Source: Microbacterium sp. BR1
GTDB lineage: Bacteria > Actinomycetota > Actinomycetes > Actinomycetales > Microbacteriaceae
Direction: 5' to 3'
Assembly: GCF_002812725.1 (NCBI RefSeq)
Contig: NZ_NMUN01000006.1
Span: 29,565 to 93,564 of the forward strand
DNA length: 64,000 nt
The position numbers and the translations under genes were made by a program. Below are positions 18,981-28,584 of this stretch, piece by piece (the stretch's first letter is position 1; every line of letters begins with the position of its first letter). The notes under the pieces were generated by a model. That model had not been told where the DNA came from and ran no database searches. It saw only the letters and a program-made list of their open reading frames with translations.

Positions 18981-20285
18981 CGCGGCGAGCACCGGCAGCG
19001 ACGTCTGCGAGAGCCAGCTCATGAACAGGTCGGCGAGCGGCGCATCGGCGACCGACTCCGCGCACACCACGAAGTCCTCGGTCGTCGCGAGACCGTGGCG
19101 ACGCTCGGCGCACCAGCGTCGCAAGACCTCGAAGAACGCCGCCTCCCCGATCCGCAGGCGCAGGGCATGGAGAGTGAGCGCGCCGCGCTTGTAGACGCGG
19201 TCGTCGAACATGAGATCGGGGCCGGGATCCGAGAGCAGCAGATCCTGCGGCAGCACCCGGAGCATCGCGTGGTGCGCCGCGGCGCATGCGGCGACGGAGG
19301 GTCCCCCGGATGCCTCGGACCAGATCCACTCCGCGTAGCACGCGAAACCCTCGTTCAGCCAGATATCGCGCCAGTGCGCGAGCCCGACGCTGTTGCCGAA
19401 CCACTGGTGCGCGAGCTCGTGCGCGATGAGTCGTTCTTCCGAGCCGTCGAGGTGGTTCGAACCGAAGGTCGCCATCCCCTGCGCCTCGAGCGGGATCTCG
19501 AGCGGGTCGGCCGTGACGACGACGTCGTAGCGCGAGAACGGATACGGCCCGAAGACACCCTGGAAGACCCGCATCATGTTCGGCAGGTCCGCGAAGGCCG
19601 TTCCGACGGCAGCCGTCAGATCGCGCGGGTGATGCAGCATCCCGGTGACACCGTCGAGGTCGACCGGTGTCTCGACGTAGCGACCGATCTGCACCGCGAC
19701 GAGATAGGTGGGCGTCGGCGCGGCCTGCTCGAAGACCCAGGTCGCCGCGCCGCCCACGCGGCCGAGTGCGACGCGCTCCCCCGTCGCGACGACGCGGTAA
19801 GCGACATCCGTCGTCACCGCGATGCGATAGGTCGCCTTGTCGTCGGGGCGGTCGTTGCAGGGGAACCACGTGGGCGCGCCCGTCGGCTGAGCGGCGACGA
19901 GCACGCCATCCTCGAGCTCTTCCCATCCGATCGTCCCCCACCGCGACCGGCGCGGCGCGGGCGACCCCGCGTACGTGATCTCCACCGAGAACCGCTCATC
20001 GAGCGCGATCGCAGAACTCGGGGTGACACGGATCATCCGCGGCCCCTGCCGGTAGGCAGTGCGACGGTCACCATCGACGCGCACCCTCGAGGCACGGAGA
20101 CCCACGAGGTCGACCGTGAACGAGCGGATCGGTCGCCGGGCGACCGCGTTCAGGACGGCGCGACCGGAGAGCCGGTTCGTCGAGGGTTTGTAGGTGATCT
20201 CGATGTCGTACGATTCGACGTCGTACGACAGGTCCCCGCTCTGCGGGGCGTATGCATCGGGGGCCGGCAGCCGGGCGCCGGTCAC
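18972..20285 (-). CDS. M1-family zinc aminopeptidase
   Basis: 437 residues, short for the M1 family because the C-terminal helical domain is missing, as in the compact actinobacterial forms. The zinc site HELAHQWFGN (His289, Glu290, His293) and third ligand Glu312 (WLNEGFA) are intact. The exopeptidase GxMEN motif is altered to EAQGMATFGSN. It begins 22 bp after pls ends on the same strand. M1 enzymes have been described as epsilon-poly-lysine-degrading (Pld), so a role in trimming or immunity to the Pls product is inferred. GTG start chosen as the first after the pls stop. Confidence 0.85.
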   Translation of the reverse strand: MTGARLPAPDAYAPQSGDLSYDVESYDIEITYKPSTNRLSGRAVLNAVARRPIRSFTVDLVGLRASRVRVDGDRRTAYRQGPRMIRVTPSSAIALDERFSVEITYAGSPAPRRSRWGTIGWEELEDGVLVAAQPTGAPTWFPCNDRPDDKATYRIAVTTDVAYRVVATGERVALGRVGGAATWVFEQAAPTPTYLVAVQIGRYVETPVDLDGVTGMLHHPRDLTAAVGTAFADLPNMMRVFQGVFGPYPFSRYDVVVTADPLEIPLEAQGMATFGSNHLDGSEERLIAHELAHQWFGNSVGLAHWRDIWLNEGFACYAEWIWSEASGGPSVAACAAAHHAMLRVLPQDLLLSDPGPDLMFDDRVYKRGALTLHALRLRIGEAAFFEVLRRWCAERRHGLATTEDFVVCAESVADAPLADLFMSWLSQTSLPVLAASH

Positions 20286-20307
20286 TGTGGTCTCGTCGCT
20301 GTGCCGG

Positions 20308-23300
20308 TCATTGGGCGCTCGTTTGATACGAGCGAACCTTGACCGCGCGCCAGGGTCCGATCGGGTTGCCGCTCCAGCGACTGCCGACGGGAACCGTCTC
20401 GCCGCGCATGACGAGCGACGCGGGTCCCACCGTCGCATGGGCACCGATCGAGGCGGCGGGAAGGATCACGCTGTGCGGCCCGAGCGTTCCGCCGGGTTCG
20501 ATCGTGACGACATCCATGCTCATGATCCGATCATGGAACAGGTGCGTCTGCACGACGCAACCCCGATTGACCGTCGATGCATCGCCGAGCGTCACGAGAT
20601 CCGGTTCGGGCAGCCAGTAGCTTTCGCACCAGACCCCGCGGCCGATCTTGACGCCGAGCGAGCGCAGCCACACGGCGAGCGCGGGAGTGCCGGTCGCGGC
20701 GCGCGCGAACCAGGGAGCGGCAACCATCTCGACGAAGGTGTCGGACACCTCGGTGCGCCAGACGAAACTCGACCACAGGGGTTTCTCGCCCGCGTGGATG
20801 ACGCCCACGAGCGCCCACTTCGCGAGCGTCGAGACACCCGCCGCGGCCGCGCCGGCGATGAGCAGGACGATGCCCGACAGCAGCACCGCGACGATCGCAC
20901 CGAACGCCTGCACGAGCAGCGCGAGCACGAAAACGACGCCGAGGCCGATCGCGCAGGTCACGATGACGGGCACGATGCGGCACAGCTCCCACAGTGCGCG
21001 TGCGACCTTGAGACCCGTGCGCGGGTGGTAGGTGCGGCTTTCGTCCGCGTCACTCGAGACCCGACGCAGGCGCACGGCGGGCGAACCCAGCCACGAGGTG
21101 CCGGACTTGGCCTTCAGCGGCGCGGACGACAGCACGGCCACGAGGCCGCCCTTGGGAACCCGATGCCCGGGCGCCGCCATCCCGGAGTTGCCGAGGAACG
21201 CACGCTTGCCGATCTTGACCGAGCCGATCCGCATCCATCCACCGCGCAGTTCGTACGACGCCACCATCGTGTCGTCGGCGAGGAACGCGCCGTCTTCGAT
21301 CGTCGTCATCGCGGGGATCAGCAGAACAGTGGATGCCTCGACATCGCGGCCCACGTGCGCCCCGAGCATCCGCAACCAGACCGGCGTGAACAGACTCGAG
21401 TACAGCGGGAACAGGATCGTGCGCGACGAGTCCAGCAGCCGTTCGATCGTCCAGGCCCGCCATCCCATCGCGCTCCGCACGGGGAATGTCCCCTCCGCGA
21501 GGCCCGCTTGCAGGAGTCGGACCAAGAGCACGACGGATGCCGCGAACACCAACCCGGTGACCAGCACCGCGGGAACGAGCCACGCGAACGCCGCGACGGC
21601 GGCCGATCCGAGCGAATCGGCGCCGCGCATACCCGCCGCCAGAACGAGCGCACCGACCGCGAAAGCGATCACGGGCAGCAGCGCCAGCAGGGTCGAGGAT
21701 GCGGCGTAGGCCCACAGCCAGCGCGTGGGTGCCGGCGGACGCTCGCGCGGCCAGTCCTCGGCGGCACCGCCGATCCGTTCCGCGGGCGAACCCGCCCAGC
21801 GCTGGTCGGCGCGTACCCGGCCGAACACCGCCGACCCGGGCGCGATCTCGGCACGGCGACCGATGCGCGTCCCGGGCGCGAGTGTGCTGCGCGCACCGAT
21901 CGTCGCCTCGGCGCCGATGCGCACGGCACCGATCCGGACGACGTCCCCGTCGATCCAGTAGCCCGTCAGGTCCACCTCGGGCTCGATGGACGCACCGTCG
22001 CCGATCTGGAGCATGCCCGTGACCGGCGGCAGGGTGTGCATGTCGACGTCGCGACCGACCTTCGCCCCGAGGGCGCGCGCGTAGTAGCTGACCCACGGCG
22101 CACCGGCCAGGCCGACCGCGTCCACCTGATCGGCGATCTGCTCGGCGAGCCAGAGACGGATGTGCACGTGCCCCCCGCGGGGGTGGTCGCCCGGCCGCAC
22201 CCCGGCGAGCAGGACCCGGGCGGCGACGGCCGAGATCGCCATCCGGCCAAACGGGGTGGCGAAGATCAGCAGCGCCGGAACCAGCACCCACCAGTCCACG
22301 GTCGGCAGCGCGGTGAAACCGGGCACGAGCTGGAGCAGGGCACTCGCCGTCAAGAGATAGAGCAGCCAGCGAACGCCGCTCAGGATGAAGAGCGGCACAC
22401 CCATGATCGTCTGCAGGATCTGCGTCGAGCGCGGCGTCGGCGCGGGCTCCCGGTACGACGCTGCCGCCTCATCGCCCAGCGGGCCGAGGGCCTTCGCCAT
22501 AGCGCCGAGCCGCGGCAGGTCGTAGATGTCGGCGACGGCGAACTCGGGAGCGCGCACCCGGATCCGCGAAACCAGCTGAGCCGCGGCGAGCGAGCCGCCA
22601 CCCAGGTCGAAGAAGTCGGCGTCGGCATCGGGCACGGAAACGCCGAGCACAGCTCGCCATTGCTCGGCGAGCCACTCCTCCACACCCGACAGCGTGGATT
22701 CCTCGGCCGGCATACCGGAAAGCGGCCAGGGGAGCGCCGCCTTGTCGACCTTGCCCGACGTGCGCACGGGCAGGTCATCCACGACCGCGAGCAACGGCAC
22801 CATGGGCGCGGGCAGGGTCGAGGCGAGGTCGGCGCGCGCGGCGTGGCGGTCGAACCCCTCGTCGACGACGAGGTAGCCGACCAGGATGTCGACTCCCGCA
22901 TCCGTCCGGCGCACCGCTACGGCGGCGCCCCCGACGTGCGGAAGGGCCTGCAGGGCGGCCTCGACCTCACCGAGCTCGATACGGCGCCCGCCGATCTTGA
23001 CCTGGTCGTCGGCACGCCCCTGAAACACGAGCCCCGCGGGGTCGTACCGGACGAGGTCGCCCGACCGATAGGCGCGGTCCCAGCCGAGCGAGGGCATGGG
23101 TGCGTACTTCTCCGCGTCCTTGGCGGGGTCGAGATAGCGGGCCAGACCCACTCCCCCGATGATCAGTTCGCCCACGCCGCCCTCCGCGACCTCGGCGCCG
23201 TCGGCGTCGACGACCGCGAGCGCCCACCCGTCGAGGGGAAGCCCGATCCGCACCGGCGGCTCACCGCTCATGAGCGCCGCGCATGCGACGACGGTCGCCT

Positions 23301-24267
23301 CGGTCGGGCCGTACGTGTTCCAGACCTCGCGCCCCTCTTCGGTCAGGCGCGCGGCCAGCTCGGGCGGGCACGCCTCGCCTCCGAAGATCAGCAGGCGGAC
23401 GTTCTCGATCGACTCGGCGGGCCAGAGCGCGGCCAGGGTCGGGACGGTCGACACGACCGTGATCTGCTGACGCACGAGCCACGGCGCCAGGTCTTCACCC
23501 GACCTTACGAGCGCGCGCGGCGCGGGCACCAGGCACGCTCCGTGCCGCCAGGCGAGCCACATCTCCTCGCACGAGGCATCGAACGCGACCGACAGGCCCG
23601 CGAGAACACGGTCACCCGGACCGAGGGGGTCGCCCTGGAGGAACAGTGCGGCCTCGGCATCGACGAACGCGGCCGCCGAGCGGTGGCTGACCGCGACGCC
23701 CTTCGGCGTGCCCGTCGAACCCGACGTGAAGATCACCCACGCATCGTCGTCGTGGGTCGGCGGTGGCACCGCCACGACCGCGTGTGTGCTGGGGTGCGGG
23801 ACATCACCCACGAAGAGAGCGGATGCCTCGGGCGCCGCATCCGCGGTCGTCGGCCGGAACTCGCCCGTCCCTTCGATCACGCCGCGCACGGCCGCCTCGC
23901 CGAAGACCAGGACCGCGCGCTCTTCGGGGTCATCCGCGTCGACCGGCACATATGACGCCCCGGCAGCAATCACACCCAGGATCGAGATGTAGAGCTCTTT
24001 CGTGCCCGAGGGCATGCGCACCCCGACGCGGTCGCCGCGCCGCACCCCGGCCTCGTGCAGCCGCGCGGCGGTTCGACCCACCCGCGCCATCAGCTCGCGA
24101 TAGCTGAGCGCACCAGAACCGTCGTCTACTGCGGAGGCCTCGGGGTAGCGCGTGGTCGTCGCACGCAGGATGTCGAGAAGCGTGCGCTCTGCCGGCGCGT
24201 GGGCTCGCCGGTCGAGCTCCGGCTGGCGCGACTCGGGGGCGGGTGCCGGGGCGGAGGCATCGGTCAT
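20308..24267 (-). CDS. pls: Pls-family single-module peptide synthetase (poly-epsilon-amino acid)
   Basis: 1319 residues. An adenylation domain (about 25-515) has FTSGSTGTPKG, NTYGPTEAT, YRSGDLVRYDPAGLVFQGR and the catalytic Lys506 (RTSGKVDKA). A carrier domain follows, with phosphopantetheine Ser559 in DFFDLGGGSLAAAQ. From about residue 625 to the end, six or so membrane helices alternate with three tandem left-handed beta-helix-like blocks (for example VRIGAVRIGAEATIGARSTL). There is no thioesterase or condensation domain. This is the layout of epsilon-poly-L-lysine synthetase, an iterative membrane enzyme. The substrate amino acid (Lys, Dab, ornithine) cannot be told by eye. Confidence 0.92.
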   Translation of the reverse strand: MTDASAPAPAPESRQPELDRRAHAPAERTLLDILRATTTRYPEASAVDDGSGALSYRELMARVGRTAARLHEAGVRRGDRVGVRMPSGTKELYISILGVIAAGASYVPVDADDPEERAVLVFGEAAVRGVIEGTGEFRPTTADAAPEASALFVGDVPHPSTHAVVAVPPPTHDDDAWVIFTSGSTGTPKGVAVSHRSAAAFVDAEAALFLQGDPLGPGDRVLAGLSVAFDASCEEMWLAWRHGACLVPAPRALVRSGEDLAPWLVRQQITVVSTVPTLAALWPAESIENVRLLIFGGEACPPELAARLTEEGREVWNTYGPTEATVVACAALMSGEPPVRIGLPLDGWALAVVDADGAEVAEGGVGELIIGGVGLARYLDPAKDAEKYAPMPSLGWDRAYRSGDLVRYDPAGLVFQGRADDQVKIGGRRIELGEVEAALQALPHVGGAAVAVRRTDAGVDILVGYLVVDEGFDRHAARADLASTLPAPMVPLLAVVDDLPVRTSGKVDKAALPWPLSGMPAEESTLSGVEEWLAEQWRAVLGVSVPDADADFFDLGGGSLAAAQLVSRIRVRAPEFAVADIYDLPRLGAMAKALGPLGDEAAASYREPAPTPRSTQILQTIMGVPLFILSGVRWLLYLLTASALLQLVPGFTALPTVDWWVLVPALLIFATPFGRMAISAVAARVLLAGVRPGDHPRGGHVHIRLWLAEQIADQVDAVGLAGAPWVSYYARALGAKVGRDVDMHTLPPVTGMLQIGDGASIEPEVDLTGYWIDGDVVRIGAVRIGAEATIGARSTLAPGTRIGRRAEIAPGSAVFGRVRADQRWAGSPAERIGGAAEDWPRERPPAPTRWLWAYAASSTLLALLPVIAFAVGALVLAAGMRGADSLGSAAVAAFAWLVPAVLVTGLVFAASVVLLVRLLQAGLAEGTFPVRSAMGWRAWTIERLLDSSRTILFPLYSSLFTPVWLRMLGAHVGRDVEASTVLLIPAMTTIEDGAFLADDTMVASYELRGGWMRIGSVKIGKRAFLGNSGMAAPGHRVPKGGLVAVLSSAPLKAKSGTSWLGSPAVRLRRVSSDADESRTYHPRTGLKVARALWELCRIVPVIVTCAIGLGVVFVLALLVQAFGAIVAVLLSGIVLLIAGAAAAGVSTLAKWALVGVIHAGEKPLWSSFVWRTEVSDTFVEMVAAPWFARAATGTPALAVWLRSLGVKIGRGVWCESYWLPEPDLVTLGDASTVNRGCVVQTHLFHDRIMSMDVVTIEPGGTLGPHSVILPAASIGAHATVGPASLVMRGETVPVGSRWSGNPIGPWRAVKVRSYQTSAQ

Positions 24268-24268
24268 G

Positions 24269-24367
24269 TCAGCTCGAGAGGAGGGCGATCAGCTGCGCCC
24301 GGGTGAGGCGCGAGTAACCGGTGCGTCCGGCTCGTACGGCCGGCTCTTTCTTGCTCGTCTGGGGCAT
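24269..24367 (-). CDS. 32-residue peptide upstream of pls
   Basis: ATG to TGA, 32 codons, very basic at the N-terminus (MPQTSKKEPAVRAGR) and ending TGYSRLTRAQLIALLSS, which resembles a short Rho-N/SAP-like helical hairpin. Its stop is one base from the pls ATG, so translation of the two would be coupled. No family recognised. It may be a leader peptide. Confidence 0.5.
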   Translation of the reverse strand: MPQTSKKEPAVRAGRTGYSRLTRAQLIALLSS

Positions 24368-24417
24368 GCCGCACAGCCTATTCCGCCGCGGTTGACGCTC
24401 CCCCCGCGCCCGATCCC

Positions 24418-24439
24418 GTTCACCTCCCGTTCACCACTC
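24418..24439 (+). promoter_or_regulatory. Pho box upstream of pstS
   Basis: Two perfect GTTCACC units start exactly 11 nt apart (24418 and 24429), the classical actinobacterial Pho-box direct repeat bound by PhoP or RegX3. It lies about 90 bp upstream of the pstS start. Confidence 0.85.
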
Positions 24440-24526
24440 TGGCCCACGCTCTTAAGGCGTCGCTCCTACCGTCACTGTGTGCCCTGCACCGGGACACGTC
24501 CTGTCAACGGATCGAACGGAAACACA

Positions 24527-25633
24527 GTGAAGATCACCCGAATCTCGCGGATCGCGGCCCTCGGCGCCGTCGCCGCCCTTGCCCTTGCCGGCTGCGCCTC
24601 GAACGAGGCCGGCGGCTCCACCAGCGAGGCCCCCACCGAAAGCAACCTGACCGGCGAGCTCGTCGGCGCGGGATCGTCCGCCCAGGAAGTCGCCGTCCAG
24701 ACCTGGTCCGCCGGTTTCCAGACCCTCAACGAGGGCGTCACCGTCAGCTACGACCCGTCGGGTTCCGGAGCCGGGCGCGAGTCCTTCCAGGCCGGCGCCG
24801 TCGGATTCGCCGGTTCCGACCGCGCGTTCACGACCGACGAGATCGCCGAGGGACCCTTCGACGGCTGCGTCGAGGGCACCGACATCATCGAGATCCCCTC
24901 GTACATCTCCCCGATCGCCGTCATCTTCAACCTCGATGGCATCGACAGCCTGAACATGGACGCCGCGACCATCGCGGGCCTGTTCGCCGGCACGATCACC
25001 AACTGGAACGACCCGGCGATCGCCGCCCTCAACGAGGGTGTCACCCTTCCTGACCTGGCCGTCACGCCCGTTCACCGCGCGGACGACTCGGGCACCACCG
25101 AGAACTTCACCGACTACCTCGCGCAGGCAGCTCCCGAGGTGTGGACGTTCGAGGCCGACGGAGAATGGCCCGCCACCACGGTCACCGGCGAGGCCGCACA
25201 GGGCACCTCCGGTGTCGTTGCTGCCGTCGACGGCGGCCAGGGCACGATCGGCTACGCGGACGCTTCGCGCGCCGAGGGCTTCGGCACCGTCGCGGTCCAG
25301 ATCGGCGAAGAGTTCGTCACCTTCTCGCCCGAGGCCGCAGCGGCGATCGTCGACCTCTCGCCGGTCGCCGAGGGTCGTGGCGCGGGTGACCTCGCGATCG
25401 AGCTCGACCGCACGCCCGACGAGGCCGCTTACCCCATCGTTCTCGTCAGCTACATGATCGCGTGCGAGGAGTACGCCGACGCCGCGGTCGCCCCGCTCGT
25501 CAAGGGCTTCCTCAACTACGTGATCAGCCCCGAGGGCCAGGACGAGGTGGCCGCAGCGGCCGGCAGCGCCCCGATCTCGGACACGCAGCGCGAGTCGATG
25601 CAGGCCGCGATCGACCTCATCGTCGTCGAGTAA
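24527..25633 (+). CDS. pstS: Phosphate ABC transporter substrate-binding lipoprotein
   Basis: 368 residues. Signal peptide with lipobox LALAGC. The mature protein shows the PstS phosphate-loop segments GAGSSAQEVAV, SGSGAGRESF, FAGSDRAFT and RADDSGTTENFTDYL. It captures orthophosphate outside the membrane and delivers it to PstCA. GTG start after ACGGAAACA. First gene of pstSCAB, behind the Pho box and followed by a strong hairpin. Confidence 0.96.
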   Translation: MKITRISRIAALGAVAALALAGCASNEAGGSTSEAPTESNLTGELVGAGSSAQEVAVQTWSAGFQTLNEGVTVSYDPSGSGAGRESFQAGAVGFAGSDRAFTTDEIAEGPFDGCVEGTDIIEIPSYISPIAVIFNLDGIDSLNMDAATIAGLFAGTITNWNDPAIAALNEGVTLPDLAVTPVHRADDSGTTENFTDYLAQAAPEVWTFEADGEWPATTVTGEAAQGTSGVVAAVDGGQGTIGYADASRAEGFGTVAVQIGEEFVTFSPEAAAAIVDLSPVAEGRGAGDLAIELDRTPDEAAYPIVLVSYMIACEEYADAAVAPLVKGFLNYVISPEGQDEVAAAAGSAPISDTQRESMQAAIDLIVVE

Positions 25634-25638
25634 TACCC

Positions 25639-25672
25639 GTGCCCGGCCCGCGAGCAATCGCGGGCCGGGCAC
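25639..25672 (+). terminator. Strong stem-loop between pstS and pstC
   Basis: A 15-bp perfect stem (GTGCCCGGCCCGCGA with TCGCGGGCCGGGCAC) with a GCAA GNRA tetraloop, 6 bp after the pstS stop and 38 bp before pstC. No T-run. It is more likely a partial terminator or mRNA-stabilising 3' end that lets pstS be made in excess over pstCAB. Confidence 0.7.
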
Positions 25673-25709
25673 ACCCCCTCCCACCCGGTACCACCCAGGA
25701 CAGGACGAG

Positions 25710-26651
25710 ATGACCACCACCGCGCCCCCCGCCGTCAAGGCGAAGCAGCGCCCGGGCGACCGCTGGTTCTCAGGAACGGCCCTCTTCGCGGGCTCGATGA
25801 TCCTCGTGACCCTCGCCGCCGTGACGATCTTCTTGGTCGTGCAGTCCCTCCCGGGCCTGGTCGCCACGAGCGAGGATGCGTCCATCCTCTCGACGAACTT
25901 CTGGGACTACGTCTGGCCCCTCGCGTTCGGCACGATCTGGGCATCCTTCCTCGCCCTGTTGATGGCCGTGCCGCTCTCGGTAGCCGTCGCCCTGTTCATC
26001 TCGCACTACGCACCGCGGCGCCTGGCGCAGGGGCTGGGATACGTCGTCGACCTCCTGGCCGCGGTTCCGTCGGTCGTCTTCGGCCTGTGGGGCATCCTCG
26101 TCCTCGCCCCCGCCGTCCAGCCCATCTACGACTGGTTCGTCGTCAACGTCGGCTGGTTCCCCCTCTTCGCTGGTCCCGTCTCGAGCACGGGCCGCACGAT
26201 CTTCACTGCCGCAATGGTGCTCGCGGTGATGGTCGTCCCGATCATCACCGCGATCTGCCGTGAGATCTTCCTGCAGACCCCCGTCCTCCACGAAGAAGCC
26301 GCCCTCGCCCTCGGCGCGACGCGGTGGGAAATGGTTCGGATGGCCGTCTTCCCCTTCGGTCGCAGCGGTATCGTCTCGGCGTCGATGCTCGGCCTCGGTC
26401 GCGCGCTCGGCGAGACGATGGCGGTCGCGCTGGTGCTCTCTGCGACCGGCATCGTGACGTTCCGCCTGTTCACACCCGAAAACCCCAGCACGATCCCCGC
26501 GAACATCGCACTGACGTTCCCCGAGGCCTACGGCACGAACATCAACGTGCTGATCGCCACCGGTCTGATCCTGTTCATCGTCACCTTCGCGGTGAACGCG
26601 CTCGCGCGCTACATCGTCAACCGTCGCAAGGAATTCTCGGGAGCCAACTGA
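25710..26651 (+). CDS. pstC: Phosphate ABC transporter permease PstC
   Basis: 313 residues, about six membrane helices. It carries the ABC-permease EAA loop (HEEAALALGATRWEMVRMAVFPFGRSGI region) and the AAVPSVVFGLWGI segment usual in PstC. It forms the membrane channel with PstA. One base separates its stop from the pstA ATG. Confidence 0.95.
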   Translation: MTTTAPPAVKAKQRPGDRWFSGTALFAGSMILVTLAAVTIFLVVQSLPGLVATSEDASILSTNFWDYVWPLAFGTIWASFLALLMAVPLSVAVALFISHYAPRRLAQGLGYVVDLLAAVPSVVFGLWGILVLAPAVQPIYDWFVVNVGWFPLFAGPVSSTGRTIFTAAMVLAVMVVPIITAICREIFLQTPVLHEEAALALGATRWEMVRMAVFPFGRSGIVSASMLGLGRALGETMAVALVLSATGIVTFRLFTPENPSTIPANIALTFPEAYGTNINVLIATGLILFIVTFAVNALARYIVNRRKEFSGAN

Positions 26652-26652
26652 C

Positions 26653-27747
26653 ATGACCCTCACGACTGCTCCCGCGGCATCGACCGCTCCCGCAAGCCCG
26701 AGCGGCCTCACGAACGGCCGACTTCCCAAGGGTTCCACCTGGGGCATCCTGGGACTCAGCGCCGTCGTCAGCGCCATCCTCTTCGGCGTCCTCGGCGTCG
26801 CCGGGGGCCAGGGCTTCAACATCGCCGCATTCGCCGTCGTCGCCGTCGTCCTGTACCTCGTGCTCATCACGGTCGTCTCGACCATGGTCGAGGGACGACG
26901 CAAGGCCGTCGACCGCATGGTGACCGGCATCGTCTCGGCCGCGTTCGTGCTCGCCATGGTCCCGCTGATCTCTCTCGGCTGGACGGTCATCACGAACGGC
27001 GTGGCGGGGATCTCGGCCCAGTTCTTCACCTCTTCGATGCGCAACGTCGTCGGCGAAGGCGGCGGTGCGCTGCACGCCATCATCGGCACGCTTCTGATCA
27101 CTCTGGCCGCGGCGATCATCTCGATCCCGATCGGTCTGTTCACCGCGATCTACCTCGTCGAATACGGCCGGGGTCGGCTCGCGCAGGGCATCACCTTCCT
27201 CGTCGACGTCATGACCGGCATCCCGTCGATCGTCGCCGGTCTGTTCGCGTTCGCCGTGTTCGCCCTCTTCTTCGGCCCGGGTATCCGCCTCGGCATCATG
27301 GGTGCCGTCGCACTCTCGGTCCTCATGATCCCCGTCGTCGTCCGGTCGAGCGAAGAGATGCTGCGCCTGGTGCCGAACGAACTGCGCGAGGCCGCGTACG
27401 CGCTCGGCGTGCCGAAGTGGCTCACGATCGTCAAGGTCGTGCTGCCCACGTCGATCGCCGGTATCACGACGGGCATCATGCTCTCGGTCGCGCGCGTCAT
27501 CGGTGAGACGGCCCCGCTGCTCATCACGGCGGGCGTGACGACGTCGATGAACTACAACCTGTTCGAGGGACGCATGATGACGCTCCCGGTCTTCGCCTAC
27601 TCGCAGTACATGAACCAGGGCATCCCGGCCGAGGCCTACATCAACCGCGCCTGGGCCGCGGCGCTCGTGCTGATCGTCATCGTCATGGCGTTGAACCTGA
27701 TCGCGCGTGTCATCGCCCGGGTCTTCGCGCCGAAGACCAGCCGCTAG
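26653..27747 (+). CDS. pstA: Phosphate ABC transporter permease PstA
   Basis: 364 residues. Three membrane segments in an N-terminal extension precede the permease core, with MTGIPSIVAGLFAF and the EAA loop LREAAYALGVPKWLTIVKVVLP. Partner of PstC in the membrane. Third gene of the operon, 39 bp before pstB. Confidence 0.95.
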   Translation: MTLTTAPAASTAPASPSGLTNGRLPKGSTWGILGLSAVVSAILFGVLGVAGGQGFNIAAFAVVAVVLYLVLITVVSTMVEGRRKAVDRMVTGIVSAAFVLAMVPLISLGWTVITNGVAGISAQFFTSSMRNVVGEGGGALHAIIGTLLITLAAAIISIPIGLFTAIYLVEYGRGRLAQGITFLVDVMTGIPSIVAGLFAFAVFALFFGPGIRLGIMGAVALSVLMIPVVVRSSEEMLRLVPNELREAAYALGVPKWLTIVKVVLPTSIAGITTGIMLSVARVIGETAPLLITAGVTTSMNYNLFEGRMMTLPVFAYSQYMNQGIPAEAYINRAWAAALVLIVIVMALNLIARVIARVFAPKTSR

Positions 27748-27786
27748 CCCTCCCCCGCTCCCACCCGAGAACATCCAGAGGAAAAC

Positions 27787-28566
27787 GTGTCCAAGAGCAT
27801 CGAAGTCCACGACCTGAACGTCTTCTACGGCGATTTCCTCGCCGTCGAGGGCGTTGGGCTCGAGATCGAACCCCGCAGCGTGACGGCCTTCATCGGCCCG
27901 TCCGGCTGCGGCAAGTCGACCTTCCTGCGGACTCTCAACCGCATGCACGAGGTCATCCCGGGCGCTTACGTCAAGGGTCAGGTCCTGCTCGATGGGTCCG
28001 ACCTGTACGCGCCGGGCGTCGACCCCGTGCTCGTCCGCCGCCAGGTGGGCATGGTGTTCCAGCGCCCCAACCCGTTCCCGACGATGTCGATCCGCGAGAA
28101 CGTGCTGGCGGGTGTGAAGCTGAACAACAAGCGCATCAACAAGAGCGACGCCGACGCGCTCGTCGAGAAGTCGCTGCGCGGCGCGAACCTCTGGAACGAG
28201 GTCAAGGACCGCCTCGACCGCCCGGGCTCGGGCCTGTCGGGTGGACAGCAGCAGCGCCTCTGCATCGCCCGCGCGATCGCCGTCTCGCCCGACGTGCTGT
28301 TGATGGACGAACCCTGCTCGGCCCTCGACCCGATCTCGACGTACGCCATCGAAGAGCTGATCGCCGAACTCAAGTCCGAGTACACGATCGTGATCGTCAC
28401 GCACAACATGCAGCAGGCGTCGCGCGTGAGCGACAAGACCGCCTTCTTCAACATCGCCGGCACCGGCAAGCCCGGCAAGCTCATCGAGTACGACGACACC
28501 CGCACCATCTTCACCACGCCGAGCGTCCAGGCGACCGAGGACTACGTCTCGGGCCGCTTCGGGTAA
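27787..28566 (+). CDS. pstB: Phosphate ABC transporter ATPase PstB
   Basis: 259 residues with Walker [10 protein letters not shown], the Q-loop region [10 protein letters not shown], signature [14 protein letters not shown], Walker [14 protein letters not shown] and the switch His in VIVTHNMQQ. It drives phosphate uptake. GTG start with a GAGGAAAAC sequence upstream. Confidence 0.97.
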   Translation: MSKSIEVHDLNVFYGDFLAVEGVGLEIEPRSVTAFIGPSGCGKSTFLRTLNRMHEVIPGAYVKGQVLLDGSDLYAPGVDPVLVRRQVGMVFQRPNPFPTMSIRENVLAGVKLNNKRINKSDADALVEKSLRGANLWNEVKDRLDRPGSGLSGGQQQRLCIARAIAVSPDVLLMDEPCSALDPISTYAIEELIAELKSEYTIVIVTHNMQQASRVSDKTAFFNIAGTGKPGKLIEYDDTRTIFTTPSVQATEDYVSGRFG

Positions 28567-28584
28567 TCCCGCACAGAAGAACGG

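Noticed and set aside
20194..23955. A 1253-codon open frame on the plus strand across pls
   Set aside because: Antisense shadow of the synthetase gene. The minus strand has complete adenylation and carrier motifs; the plus translation is low-complexity.
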